Assembly (NCBI RefSeq): GCF_950295315.1
Contig: NC_080172.1
Coordinates: 116,457,196 to 116,521,195, forward strand
Reading direction: 5' to 3'
Source of the DNA: Erinaceus europaeus
Taxonomy: Eukaryota > Chordata > Mammalia > Eulipotyphla > Erinaceidae
Length of the DNA: 64,000 nucleotides
Below the pieces are notes generated by a model. That model was not told the origin of the DNA. It did not search any database and saw only the letters and a list, made by a program, of their open reading frames with translations. A program made the translations under genes and the position numbers. Position 1 is the stretch's first letter; each line of letters starts with the position of its first letter. Positions 41,633-51,888 of the stretch are shown piece by piece.

Positions 41633-41953
41633 GTAATACAGTGCTTGGGTAGAGTTAAGTGCTCAGACACGAGGCCAGGTGTTGACCATGGGCCATTTGA
41701 TTGGTTTCAGTCACAAGCAAAGGAGTGTGGCCCAGCCTGGCCTGTGAGGGTCAGTGGAGCTTTTCTGAAAGGGAGATAGGTTCCTGCGTCTCTAAACATG
41801 GGCTGATGTTGGCTCTGGAGGCGTGAGGGGTGCCTTCCAGGCAGAGGGAGCAGCAGGAGCAAAGGCAAGGAGGCCTGCGTGGGTGGGGCCAGGGGCTAGA
41901 ACTGCACCCTAGAACTGCATCCCCAAGTTGTGGCCAGAGAAGCAGTGGGGGGG
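41633..41953. other. unique sequence
   Basis: No recognised feature. Confidence 0.4.
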
Positions 41954-42794
41954 TGGGGAGAGGGAGAGGGAGAGGAGAGGGAGAGGAGAGGAAGAGGAGA
42001 GGGAGAGGGAGAGGGAGAGGGAGAGGGAGAGGGAGAGGGAGAGGGAGAGGGAGAGGGAGAGGGAGAGGGAGAGGAAGAGTAGAGGGAGAGGAGAGGGAGA
42101 GGAGAGGGAGAGGAGAGGGAGAGGAGAGGGAGAGGGAGAGGGAGAGGGAGAGGAGAGGGAGAGGGAGAGGGAGAGGGAGAGGGAGAGGGAGAGGGAGAGG
42201 GAGAGGGAGAGGGAGAGGAGAGGGAGAGGAGAGGGAGGGAGAGGGAGAGGGAGAGGGAGAGGGAGAGGGAGAGGAGAGGGAGAGGGAGAGGGAGAGGGAG
42301 AAGGAGAGGGAGAGGAGAGGGAGAGGAGAGGGAGGGAGAGGGAGAGGGGAGAGGAGAGGGAGAGGGAGAGGGAGAGGGAGAGGGAGAGGAGAGGGAGAGG
42401 GAGAGGGAGAGGAGAGGGAGAGGAGAGGGAGAGGGAGAAGGAGAGGGAGAGGGAGAGGGAGAGGGAGAGGGAGAGAGAGGGAGAGGGAGAGGGAGAGGGA
42501 GAGGGAGAGGAGAGGGAGAGGAGAGGGAGAGGGAGAGGGAGAGGGAGAGGGAGAGAGAGGGAGAGGGAGAGGGAGAGGGAGAGGAAGAGTAGAGGGAGAG
42601 GAGAGGGAGAGTAGAGGGAGAGGAGAGGGAGAGGAGAGGGAGAGGAGAGGGAGAGGAGAGGGAGAGGGAGAGGGAGAGGGAGAGGAGAGGGAGAGGGAGA
42701 GGGAGAGGGAGAGGGAGAGGGAGAGGGAGAGGGAGAGGGAGAGGGAGAGGGAGAGGGAGAGGGAGAGGGAGAGGGAGAGGGAGAGGGAGAGGGA
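41954..42794. repeat. (GGGAGA)n purine array, 840 bp
   Basis: Hexamer GGGAGA with GGAGA, GAAGA and GTAGA variants. It adjoins SINE-derived sequence on its right side. Arginine/glycine/glutamate frames of up to 346 codons are artefacts. Confidence 0.98.
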
Positions 42795-42890
42795 GGTTTC
42801 TCCAGCATCATTGAGGCCCAGTTCACATCTGGGTCTTTTTCATGTCGAGGCAGGTGCCCTGTTCAGCTGAGCTATTTGCCAGCCCTTTCC
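42795..42890 (-). repeat. SINE fragment, antisense
   Basis: 'ctgggtctttttcatgtcg' and 'cagctgagctatttgccagccc' resemble an antisense tRNA-like head; consistent with the array lying within a SINE. Confidence 0.55.
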
Positions 42891-43130
42891 TTGTTGTTTT
42901 CTTAACCCTCAGAGCCTGAGGGGTATAATTAGTGCTTCTTGCAGTTTGAAGCTACTGCGTTTTGGGATAATTTATCGCACAGCAATCCGTAGCCAATACA
43001 AAGGTGTGCACACACTCCCACCCAGAAGGGTCTAGTGGGAGCTGAAGGTCAGGTTCTTAGCTTGGGGCCAGGGCTCTAGAGGGATACAGCAGGAAGGTGG
43101 GACTGGCGATCATAACAGTGCGTAGTTACG
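42891..43130. other. unassigned, perhaps old repeat
   Basis: 'gaagctactgcgttttgggataatttat' resembles the end of old mammalian repeats, but I cannot name it safely. Confidence 0.3.
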
Positions 43131-43285
43131 GCTTGTATATTATGTTCCAGGCACAGGTCCAAGGGCTTCACATATATTAACTCATCTAACCCTCTGAGGA
43201 TGCTGCTATTATCATGCTAATTTCAAAGATAACGTTTGAAAACCCCGCAACTAAGAGATAGCGGGAAACTAGGTAGGCGTCTCTC
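43131..43285 (-). repeat. MIR, antisense
   Basis: 'ttccaggcacaggtccaagggcttcacatatattaactcatctaacc' follows the antisense MIR core. Confidence 0.7.
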
Positions 43286-43351
43286 CTGAGCTTTCACGTG
43301 GATGGGGCACATTGCGTGGTGTTCAGGTGGGTGCGAGCAGAAGCCAATTCC

Positions 43352-43483
43352 TTCAGGCTCTGCTTGTGTTTGCTCTTCTGACCTTGTTTTCAACTTCTGC
43401 CTGAGAGTGAGATCAGCCCATAAGGAAAATAATTTTTTAAAGACCAGTGTGAATGCATTTCAAAATTGCCATTAAAAAAAAAA
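43352..43483 (-). repeat. inverted repeat arm 1 (L1 3' segment plus unknown flank)
   Basis: Reverse complement of 46730-46864 at about 95% identity by eye. 43352-43418 is antisense L1; 43419-43483 is AT-rich non-L1 flank ending in (A)10. Confidence 0.85.
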
Positions 43484-43485
43484 GT

Positions 43486-43690
43486 GCGGGAGTCGGGCGG
43501 TGGTGCAGCGGGTTAAGCGCACATGGCGCAAAGTGCAAGGACCAGCGTGAGGATCCTGGAACAGGATGGCAGAGGACCTAGTGGGGGTTGTATTGTTATG
43601 TGGGAAACTGAGAAATGTTATGCACGTCCAAACTATTGTATTTACTGTCGACGGTAAAACATAAATCCCCCAATAAAGAGAAAAATGCAA
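43486..43690 (+). mobile_element. SINE-A head fused to L1 3' end
   Basis: 43486-43560 is the first ~73 bp of SINE-A ('gggagtcgggcggtggtgc' to 'gtgaggatcctgg'). At about 43560 it passes directly into L1 3' UTR ('gatggcagaggacctagtgg' to 'ccccaataaagag'). Same strand throughout. Confidence 0.85.
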
Positions 43691-43714
43691 AATAAAAACC
43701 ATTTTTTGTATCAT

Positions 43715-43918
43715 CAAAGTTTATCTATTGGATAGAGGCAGCCAGAAATTGAGAGGGAAGGGGGATGATATATATATAGAGAGACAGAGAGATCCCTGCA
43801 GCCCTGCTTCACCACTCACAAGGCTTTCCCCCTGCAGGTGGGGACCGGGGGCTCAAACCTGGGTCCTTGCACATTGTAACATGTGAGCTCAACCAGGCAA
43901 CCCACCACACGGCCCCCT
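43715..43918 (-). repeat. SINE-B, antisense
   Basis: 'attggatagaggcagccag', 'cttcaccactcacaaggc', head 'cccaccacacggccccc'. Confidence 0.87.
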
Positions 43919-44036
43919 GCTGCATGTTTTGTGAGTTGTCACCTTGCTTCTGCCACTGGAGGCCATTGAGAGACAGACTTTCAGCACCAAGGCCAGCTCC
44001 ACAAGAACTGTTTCTCTTTTCTCTCTTTCCTGCTCT

Positions 44037-44200
44037 GGTCTCTCTCTCTCCCTCTCTCTCCCTCTCCCTCTCCCTCCCACTTCCCTCCTCCTCCATCCCC
44101 ATCCCCTCCCCTCCCCCTCCTCTCCCCATCCCCTCCCCTCCCCCTCCCCTCCCCCCCCCACCCTCTCCCCCTCCCTCTCCCTCTCCCTCTCCTTCTCTCC
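44037..44200. repeat. (CCCTCT)n/(CCCCTCC)n tract
   Basis: Pyrimidine-rich with CCCATCCC units at 44092-44130. Confidence 0.9.
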
Positions 44201-44845
44201 TCTAATCCTCCTCCATTTGCTTTCCCTAATAGAATCCAGTCTTTGCTCCTCCTTGCGGAAGCCCAGAATTTAACCCCAATTCCTGAGGGTCGGAGCCTGC
44301 TGGAGTTGTGTTTGTCAAGGTTTTTGCAATTCTCTGGCTCCTCGCAGACATCTCAGCTGGGCTTTGCTTCATGAATCAAGAAGGGTTACCTAAGAGTGCC
44401 AGCCCTCCCTTCCTCCCTCCTTCATTTGCCTCAGAGGCTCCATCCCAGAGCCTGGGTGGGTTTGAAATCACTCCCTGGCTTCCTGGAGAATCCAGTCCCA
44501 CTGTGTATACGCAGGAGACAGGGTCACTGGGGTTCTGGGTCACTCAGCAGTAAAGCTGGGGCTGCAAGGGCTGGAACAGGGAGCAGGGGTGCTGTGGCAT
44601 TTGGGGAGGGGGATGGCGGCGACTCTTTCCTGGGAGGGTCGCAGTGAAGACCTGTGAGAGACAGGCCCCTGTGGGAAGGGGACTGTGCGCCCCACTCCTT
44701 GCCTCCTGGTGAGGGGACCCTGCCCCTCTCTGCTCTCCAGACACAGAGGCTACCAGGCGCCATCTCTGTTTTCCAGATGAAGACACTGAATCCCACCCGA
44801 GTGATCTTAGTGTCCTAACTCAGTGACAGGAGGCTGCTTGCTTTC
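44201..44845. other. unique sequence
   Basis: No recognised feature. Short frames on both strands lack domains. Confidence 0.4.
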
Positions 44846-45097
44846 AGGGTTGTCACTGGGGCTAGGTGCCAGCTCTATGAACCCACTGCTCTTGGCAGGC
44901 ATTTGTTCCCATTTTATTTGATAGGCCAGATATTGAGAGGGTAGAGAAGGTAGACAGGGAGAGAGATAGACACCTGCAGACATGCTTCACTGCTTGTGAA
45001 GCATCTCTCCTGCAGGTGGGGAGCCAGGGGCTCGAACCAGGATCCTTGTACTCCACACCTTGTGTACTTAACCCACTGCACCACCGCCAGGCCCCCA
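44846..45097 (-). repeat. SINE long form, antisense
   Basis: 'tttcagggttgtcactggggc', 'aacccactgctcttggcagg', 'gcttcactgcttgtgaagc', head 'gcaccaccgccaggccccc'. Confidence 0.85.
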
Positions 45098-45922
45098 CAT
45101 TTTTGGTTTTCATAGCTACCAGGAGCAGGACTTGAATCTCAATATGCCTGACTCCAGAGCCCAAGGAACAGCTGCAGTAAATGAAGGTGGCATGACCAAG
45201 GCCGTCAGTATGCTGGCAGCTCAGCCTGGCAGGAGAACCTGGCCCTGGACCACAGACATCACGGCCCTGTCACGGTGACAATCTGCAGTGCAGCCCTCTT
45301 AGTCCTCAGGAGGAAGCTTAGGAGGGAAGGCTCTCCTCCCACAGGTGGGGGAATTCTCAGGCTGCAGGATCAAGGCTGGGGTGGGCCGGGGGGGAGGCTG
45401 AGTAGAGAGGAGACAGACGTCCCCATCACCAGGCTGCTGCCAAGTTAGACCTGGCAGTGGGTCTCCAACGCCTCACTGCTGTGGCAGTGACTGTGGGGCA
45501 GGGGTCCTGCCTCCTTGCATCTCTCTGGGGAGAGGCAGGCATACCCCTTTACCCTGCGCCGGGGGCCGATTCCAGTGTGGGATGGCCACCCCTCTCCCCT
45601 CCCTTCCAGGGACCACAGGAGCGTGCAGGCTTCCTTCCGTCCCAGCTGTCAGAGAGACCCAGGCGGGCGGTATGCCACACCTGTTAGAGAGATGATGGAT
45701 GTTCTGTGTGCCCGGAAGAGAAGGAGCCACGGGAGGGGCATCCAGGAAGGGGACCGCGCCAGGGCCATATGCTGGGAGGTGGAGGTGGTGGCAGCTGCCT
45801 GATGGAGTAACTGACAGATGGAGGGCAGAGGAAGGCAGGGCAGGGCTGGGCTGGCTATGGAGGGGCGAGCCAGATCTCCCAGGCCGGGGAGAAGGATACT
45901 CAAGCCTCCACAAGAACATTGT
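45098..45922. other. GC-rich unique sequence
   Basis: No recognised repeat or exon. Confidence 0.4.
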
Positions 45923-46351
45923 GTGTGTGCGCACGCGCGTGTGTGTGTGTGCGTGTGTGAATGTGTGAGTGTGTGTATGTGAGTGTGTGTGTGTGAGTGT
46001 GTGTGTGCGTCTGTGTGTGCGTGCATGTGTGTATGTGCATGTGTGTGTGTGCGTGTGTGTGCATCTGTATGTGTGTGCATGTGTGTGCGCATGTGTGCAT
46101 GTGTGTATGCATGTGTATGTGTGTGTATGTATGCACTCATGTGTGCTCGTGTGCATGTGTGTATGTATGTGCACGTGTGCACATGTGTATGCATGTGTGT
46201 GCATGCACGTGTATGTGTGTGTGCACATGTGTGCGTGTGTGCATGTATGTGTGTATGTGCATGTGTGCACACGCGTATGCATGTGTGTGCATGCACGTGT
46301 ATGTGTGTGCGCATGTGTGCACGTGTGTGCATGTATGTGTGTGTGCATGTG

Positions 46352-46388
<37 letters not shown>
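45923..46388. repeat. alternating purine-pyrimidine array (GT/GC/AT)
   Basis: 466 bp of GTGTGCATGTGTAT-like units with near-strict purine/pyrimidine alternation, closing with (GT)n at 46350-46387. Cys/Val and His/Thr frames are artefacts. Confidence 0.97.
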
Positions 46389-46389
<1 letters not shown>

Positions 46390-46606
46390 GGTGGAGGCCT
46401 CTGCTCCTAGTCCAGGAGCAAGGAAGAGTTTCTTCCCTCAAGGAGCTCCCAATCTACTGAGGAGCAGAATAGCCTGGCCTGCATGCCTCCCCGTCAGTCT
46501 TACAGAGAGGATGACACCAGAATATGAGAAACTTGACAAGATCCCAGCACTGGACGCCCCACTCCAACGTCCCCGAGAACGCGCTCTATCAAGCAGAGAG
46601 CTGAGA

Positions 46607-46715
46607 GGCAGTGCGGCCTGGTGGGGAGAGCCTGGGCTTTGCGGTTCTGCCTCACTGAGGAGAAGCTGTGTGACCTTGGTGTGTTATCTTGCCTCTAAGA
46701 ACCTTCCCCCCCTTC
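46607..46715 (+). repeat. MIR, sense
   Basis: 'gtgcggcctggtggggagagcctgggctttg' followed by 'gctgtgtgaccttggtgtgttatcttgcctc' matches the MIR 5' and core regions. Confidence 0.75.
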
Positions 46716-46729
46716 TCCTGAACAGGCAC

Positions 46730-46864
46730 TTTTTTTTCTTTAATGGCAATTTTGAAATGCATTCACACTGGTCTTTTAAAAATTATTTTTCTTATGGGAT
46801 GATCTCACTCTCAGGCAGAAGTTGAAAAACAAGATCAGAAGAGCAAACACAAGTAGAACCTGAA
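46730..46864 (+). repeat. inverted repeat arm 2 (unknown flank plus L1 3' segment)
   Basis: Partner of 43352-43483 in opposite orientation, sharing both the non-L1 flank (46735-46792) and the junction into L1 at about 46793. Confidence 0.85.
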
Positions 46865-47072
46865 CAAATTGTCGTATTGCATCAAATTAAAAGACTCTGA
46901 GGTGGATGGGGTGGAGGGAGAGAATACAGGACCAAAAAGGATGACAGAGGACCTAGTGGGGGTTGTATTGTTATGTGGAAAACTGAGAAATGTTTATACA
47001 TGTACTTACTATTGTATTTACTGTCGAATGTAAATCATTAATCCCCCCATAAAGAAATTTTAAAAAAGGGAG
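46793..47072 (+). mobile_element. L1 3' end, sense
   Basis: From 'tatgggatgatctcactctc' through 'atgacagaggacctagtggg' to 'cccccataaagaaat'. 5'-truncated. Confidence 0.85.
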
Positions 47073-47084
47073 AAAAAGCCTGTC

Positions 47085-47560
47085 AAAAATTATTTTCCTT
47101 AGTGATTTAATACTGATTTACGAAATGACAAGATCACAGGGGTACAACCCCACACCGCTCCCACCACCAGAGTTCTGTGTCCCCAGTCCCCCCACTGGAC
47201 GCTGCAGCAGTTCTCGTAAGGTTGCAGGTACGGGCTGACTGTTATGTCTACAACTATCTGTCTCTATTTGTCTAGATTTGACCCCACTTTTAAGGTCCCG
47301 TCTTCTCTTCTTTCCAAATCACACATAAACCTGTTCTTACTCCAAATGTCCCTCCCTTTTCCCTCTTCTCTCTCTTTCTGGGTCCTGATGGAGTTCAGAG
47401 CCCTCTGGGCACCTTCCCCTGACATTTCTCCCCCTCTGGGAGCATGGACCCAGATTCTTTATGGGGAGCAGAAGGTGGGAGTTCTGGCTTCTGTCATTGC
47501 TTCTCCGCTGGACATGGGGGCTGGCAGGTCGGCCCACACCCCCAGAATAGGAGCATTTTC
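47085..47560 (-). repeat. type D retroposon, antisense
   Basis: 'tactgatttacgaaatgacaag', 'ggtacaaccccacaccgc', 'gggagcatggacccagattc', to 'gacatgggggctggcaggtc'. Confidence 0.85.
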
Positions 47561-48199
47561 AGGAAGTCAGTACTCACACAGCCTCCCAGCTCTATGAGCT
47601 GTGGATACTCTAACTTGTGGCATGTGATCTCACTGACCTGTTGTGGGCAAGTGTGAATCACAGAGGACTCCTTGGAGGAAGGGAGGCCTCTGGCTGACCT
47701 TGGGGACTTGGCCTCCTTTCTAAGGTCCCGGGAAGATCTCAGTCACTGGGCTGTTCTCGGCCTGGGATGGGCTCACTGCCTCTCTGCACCACTACCAGGC
47801 AGCTGAGCTGAGCAGCTCAGGAGTGACGGGCACTGCATTCTGAGGACGAGGAGCGTCTGAGGCTGTGATGCAGACAGCTGCCTGGTGGCCTGCTCACTAG
47901 TGGTGGGAAAGCCACAGGGTGTGAGCGTCCCCTGCATCCGCCAGTCACCGACATTCCCCACCTCGGGCGGCCTCACCTCCGCTCCCTTTCACCTGCCCTG
48001 GCAGTCCGAAATGTGGACTGGCTGGAAGCTGGAGTCTGGCCAGGCGGGCGGGGCCTGGGGTGTTAGCAGACATGCAGGCCACATGCCAGGGCTGTGGAGA
48101 GCAGGGGCGCTGGGGAGCTGTGGAGTCGTGGGATGCAGACTCAGAGCAAGGCAAGGCACTAGGGGCTCCTCTCTGAATGGGCTGACAAGCTCCAGGGAC

Positions 48200-48360
48200 A
48201 GACCTTGACCACCGAGGCTTTCTGACCTCGTTCTCCACATGTCCTGACCTTGACCTCCAGGCTTCTTGACCTTGAACTCCAGACTCTCTGGCCTTGACTC
48301 CCAGACTTCCTGACCTTGACCTCCAGACCCCCTTGACCTCCATCCTTCTTGACTCAGCCC
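48200..48360. repeat. short minisatellite with TGACCTTGA units
   Basis: Imperfect ~22-24 bp units. Exact TGACCTTGA occurs at 48245-48253, 48267-48275 and 48311-48319, with near copies around 48200, 48290 and 48330. TGACCTTGA is the reverse complement of TCAAGGTCA, the extended nuclear-receptor half-site. Confidence 0.8.
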
Positions 48361-48559
48361 CTGCCATGTGTGCTTTGTGGTCAAAGCAGAGCCCAGTGAA
48401 AAGCAGTGGAAGTCAGAGGGTCAGTCAGGGACCTCCAGGCTGATGTGACCCAAGAGGAGTGTCCACTGAGTCTGGGCCGGAAATGAGGAGAGCCACCCAC
48501 ATAGATGGTTCTTGTCACTGTCATTGCTTGAGCGATTCCCTCCCGTCCTCACACTTGAC

Positions 48560-48680
48560 ATGAGGTGAGCAAGCAGCTCCAGAGGGGCTAAGTCACCTTC
48601 CCTGGGTCTCACCGATGCACTATGATGAAGCCAGGGACTCAAGTGCAAATCTGGACAATTTCAAATGTAATGCTCCCCAC
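48560..48680 (-). repeat. MIR, antisense
   Basis: 'agaggggctaagtcaccttccc' and 'agccagggactcaagtgc' follow the antisense MIR core and 5' region. Confidence 0.65.
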
Positions 48681-48837
48681 AGGCTTGTCCTGCCCTAGCG
48701 GGGAGTTCAGGGGCCGTCTGGGGTTGAGTCCTCCCAGGGGCCTTGACAGGGCTCCAGCAGCAGCTAAGTTGCACTAAGCTGGCGTCACTCTTCAGAGGCA
48801 TGCTTGCACCTTCACCCCTTCAGCAGACTCTGCGAGA

Positions 48838-49222
48838 CCCTTATTATTTTTTTAAATTCTTTTTCTCTATGGGGGGAGCGGTTAGGGGTTTACAGTCAAC
48901 AGCAAAATACAGCTGTTGCTCCATGTGTCACATGTCTCAGTTTTCCACATCACACTCTAACCCCCCACTGGTCCTCCTCCACCATCAGGTTCCAGGACCT
49001 GAGCCCTCCCCCTCCCCCCTCCCCCAGAGTCTTTTATTTCAGCGCAGTCCACCAACTCCAGTCCCAGTTCTGCTGTGTGTTTTGCCTTCTGCTCTTATTT
49101 CTCAGCTTCTGTCCATGAGTGGGATCATCCCATATTCACCCTTCTCTTTCTGGCTGATCTCACTTAACTGGATTCCTTCAAGCTTCATCCAAGATGAGGT
49201 GAAGAAGGTGAATCCACCATTT
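48838..49222 (-). mobile_element. L1 3' end, antisense, older copy
   Basis: T-rich end, 'gggtttacagtcaacagc', 'ctggtcctcctccaccatc', 'gctgatctcacttaactgg', ending near the 'gaaggtgaatccaccat' stretch of ORF2. Confidence 0.85.
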
Positions 49223-49893
49223 TTATTTATTTATTTTTTATTTCTTTGTTGGGGGATCAATGTTTTATAATTGACAGTAAATACAGTAGTTTGTGCAAGA
49301 AAACATTTCCATTAACAATACAAGCCCCACTAGGTCCTCCTCTGCCATCATGTACCAGGACCTGAACCCTCCCTCCCACCCAGAGTCCTTGACTTTGCTG
49401 CAGTCCACCAACTCCAGCCCAAGTTCTGCTTTGTGTTTTCTCTTCTGATCTTGTTTTTCAGCTTCTGCTTGTCAGTGAGATCATCCCACATTCATCCTCC
49501 TGTTTCTGACTTATCTCACTTAACACGATTCCTTCAAGCTCCATTAAGGATGGGGTGAAGAAGGTGAAGTCACCATTTTTAATAGCTGAGTAGTATTTCA
49601 TTGTGTATCTAGACCACAACTTGCTCAGCCACTCATCTGTTGTTGGACACCTGGGTTGCTTCCAGTTTTTGGCTATTACAAATTGTGCTACTATGAACAT
49701 AGCTATACACAGATCTTTTTGGATGGGTGTGTTGGGTTCCTTAGGATCTATGCCCAGGAAAGGAATTGCAGGGTCTTAGGGCAGGTCTACTTCTGGCCTT
49801 GTGAAAGTTCTCCAGACTGCTCTCCACAGGGTTGGACCCACTGGCATTCCCACGTGCAGTGCAGAAGGTCCCTTTGTCCCCTGCATCCTGAGA
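49223..49893 (-). mobile_element. L1 3' end with ORF2 C-terminus, antisense
   Basis: Starts with the tail complement ('ctttgttgggggatcaatg'). On the - strand 49700-49458 reads CPTTDEWLSKLW, YTMKYYSAIKNGDF and MELEGIVLSEISQKQ, the conserved end of L1 ORF2p. 5'-truncated at about 49893. It abuts another L1 3' end in the same orientation. Confidence 0.9.
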
Positions 49894-50127
49894 GATCTAT
49901 GATAGTGTTTGTCTGGCTTAAGGGTACAGCTCTTTGGGCACCAACAAACAAGTATTTTTTGCTGTTGTTTGTTTTGGTCCTTGAAGTGTTCCAGACACAG
50001 GGAGTCCTGTCAGCTCATGAAGGGGTATGTGGGGTCACTTGGCCCGAATATCGCACCCACCCACTCCAGGTGTTGAACACATTCTGGTTCAGTTTCCTTG
50101 TGGGTCCTTCCCTCTGACTTGCTTCCT

Positions 50128-50170
<43 letters not shown>

Positions 50171-50745
50171 GCCTGAGCTTGACTTGTTCTCTTCAGATGA
50201 CACAGCTCCTGCTCTTAGCTATAGACTCCCTGTCACCCATAATATTCCCCTGACCCCTTAGGACATGGATCCATCCCAGAATGCTGCCTGAATCCATCCC
50301 TGAGCCCACTGACTCCTCCTCTCTCTTGAAGTTCCTGGGTGCCAGCCTGGATGAGACTTCTGTCCTGTGCTTTGAATTCTTCATGGGCCAGAGTCCTTAT
50401 AGGAGGCTTGTGTTAAAACCAGCCCCATGGTCTGTTTCTCTCCAGTCTCTGCTCCATAGGACAGGGTTGCTCAGAAATAAATGGACAGAGAAGCTCGAAG
50501 ATGTATAATGACCCAGAGTTATTTCAAAGTGATTATCTGGGATAACAGTAATTATGTCCAAGAACAGAGAAGGTCAAACCTGCTGGTCCTGCTGCTTGAC
50601 TCCAGCAAGCCTCTTGCCAAGAGTAGCTGCTGCAGATAGACAGAATGGTGAGAGGAGGGGAGGGAGGAGGGAGTGTGAGAAGGAGTGGGTGAGCAAGACA
50701 GGCTTCCTGACTAGGAACCTAATTTCTTTTCTTTTTTCCTTTTTT
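49894..50745. other. unique sequence with (CT)n
   Basis: (CT)n at 50131-50168; no other recognised feature. Confidence 0.4.
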
Positions 50746-51425
50746 ATTATTATTATTATTTATTATTATTATTATTTGCAAGATATCAGGGGTACAGTTC
50801 CCACCACCAGAGTTCCCTGTCCCGTCCCCTCCATTGGAAGCTTCCCTGTTCTTTATTTCTCTGAGAGTATGGACCCAAATTCTTTGTGGAGTGCAAAAGG
50901 TGGAAAGTCTGGCTTCTGTAACTGTGTCTCTGCTGGACGTGGGTGTTGGCAGGTGGATCCACACCCCCAGCCTGTTTCTATCTTTCCCTAGTGGGGCAGG
51001 GCTCTGAAGAGGTGAGGTTCCAGGATACATTGGTGAGGTCGTCTGCCCAGGGAAGTCAGGATGGCATCATAGTAGTCTTGGTGGCTGACAGGTGGTAAGA
51101 TGTAAAGCAAGATAAATTGTTTAATAAACAGGGACCCAAAAGTAGGAATAGAGCAGATGAGACTAGGGATCTTAGGGTGGATAGAAGCTAGTAAGTCTAT
51201 TTTTGATGTGTTCCAAAGGGCTCATGATTTTAGTCATTTTTGCCCGAGTGTGATAGCTGACATGCAGGTAGACTAACAGTATAGTCTGAGGAGATGGTGT
51301 CAGAGTTGAGAATAGGACTCGAAAGCTGGATCAGGGCAAAGAGTTGCTCCCAAGCATGGGGCAAGTAGATAAATACTATTGATGGTTTCTAACCAGTAGC
51401 TCAAGGAGGCTGCGCTAGGCTGAGT
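50746..51425 (-). repeat. type D retroposon, antisense, long copy
   Basis: (ATT)n at 50747-50777 is its tail complement; then 'gatatcaggggtacagttccc', 'ggacgtgggtgttggcagg', 'gggcagggctctgaagagg', and a 5' portion to 'gagttgctcccaagcatgg'. Confidence 0.85.
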
Positions 51426-51888
51426 TCCCTGCGGAACCTAAGCTGTCAGTTCCTCATCTCAGCCAGGAAACCCCAGGCTTGGTGGTTGTCAGGTGTGGTG
51501 AGGAACAAGGGTGACTCTCCACGGGGTCCTGATGGATTGGGAGGAGCTTGCGGGCTGGTCTTTGTCCTGCTTTGTTCTCTCTCTCTGTTCTTCTTCTTTC
51601 TCTGTTTCCATCGCTATGGTGTTCACACACTCACAACCTGATTATCCATCCAGTCACCTTATCTACCTAACACATTTCTCCTCCACACGCCCAATCATGC
51701 ACCCCCCTCTCATCCATATTCACTTCTTTTTCATCTTCCACTTTTTCAGTCTTCCACGACCCACATGTCCACCCATGTACCCTTTCCCCTCCTCACATTG
51801 ATAGGCATCCATGCATCCAGCTTCATCTGTCCATGTTTTTACTGTTTATTGTTCTTTCTTTTAAATTGCCAATTACATTCTTTCTTTC
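51426..51888. other. unique sequence
   Basis: No recognised feature; pyrimidine-rich around 51570-51610. Confidence 0.4.

Larger units (their letters stand above)
47561..48837. other. unique GC-rich sequence, with MIR and a short repeat array
   Basis: Contains the TGACCTTGA array (48200-48360) and a MIR fragment (48560-48680). The rest shows no feature. Confidence 0.45.

Noticed and set aside
41830..42870. 346-codon Arg/Gly/Glu frame and its antisense Ser/Pro frame
   Set aside because: Translation of the GGGAGA array.
45473..46825. Cys/Val- and His/Thr-rich frames of 130-322 codons
   Set aside because: Translation of the GT/GC/AT array plus flanking unique and L1 sequence.
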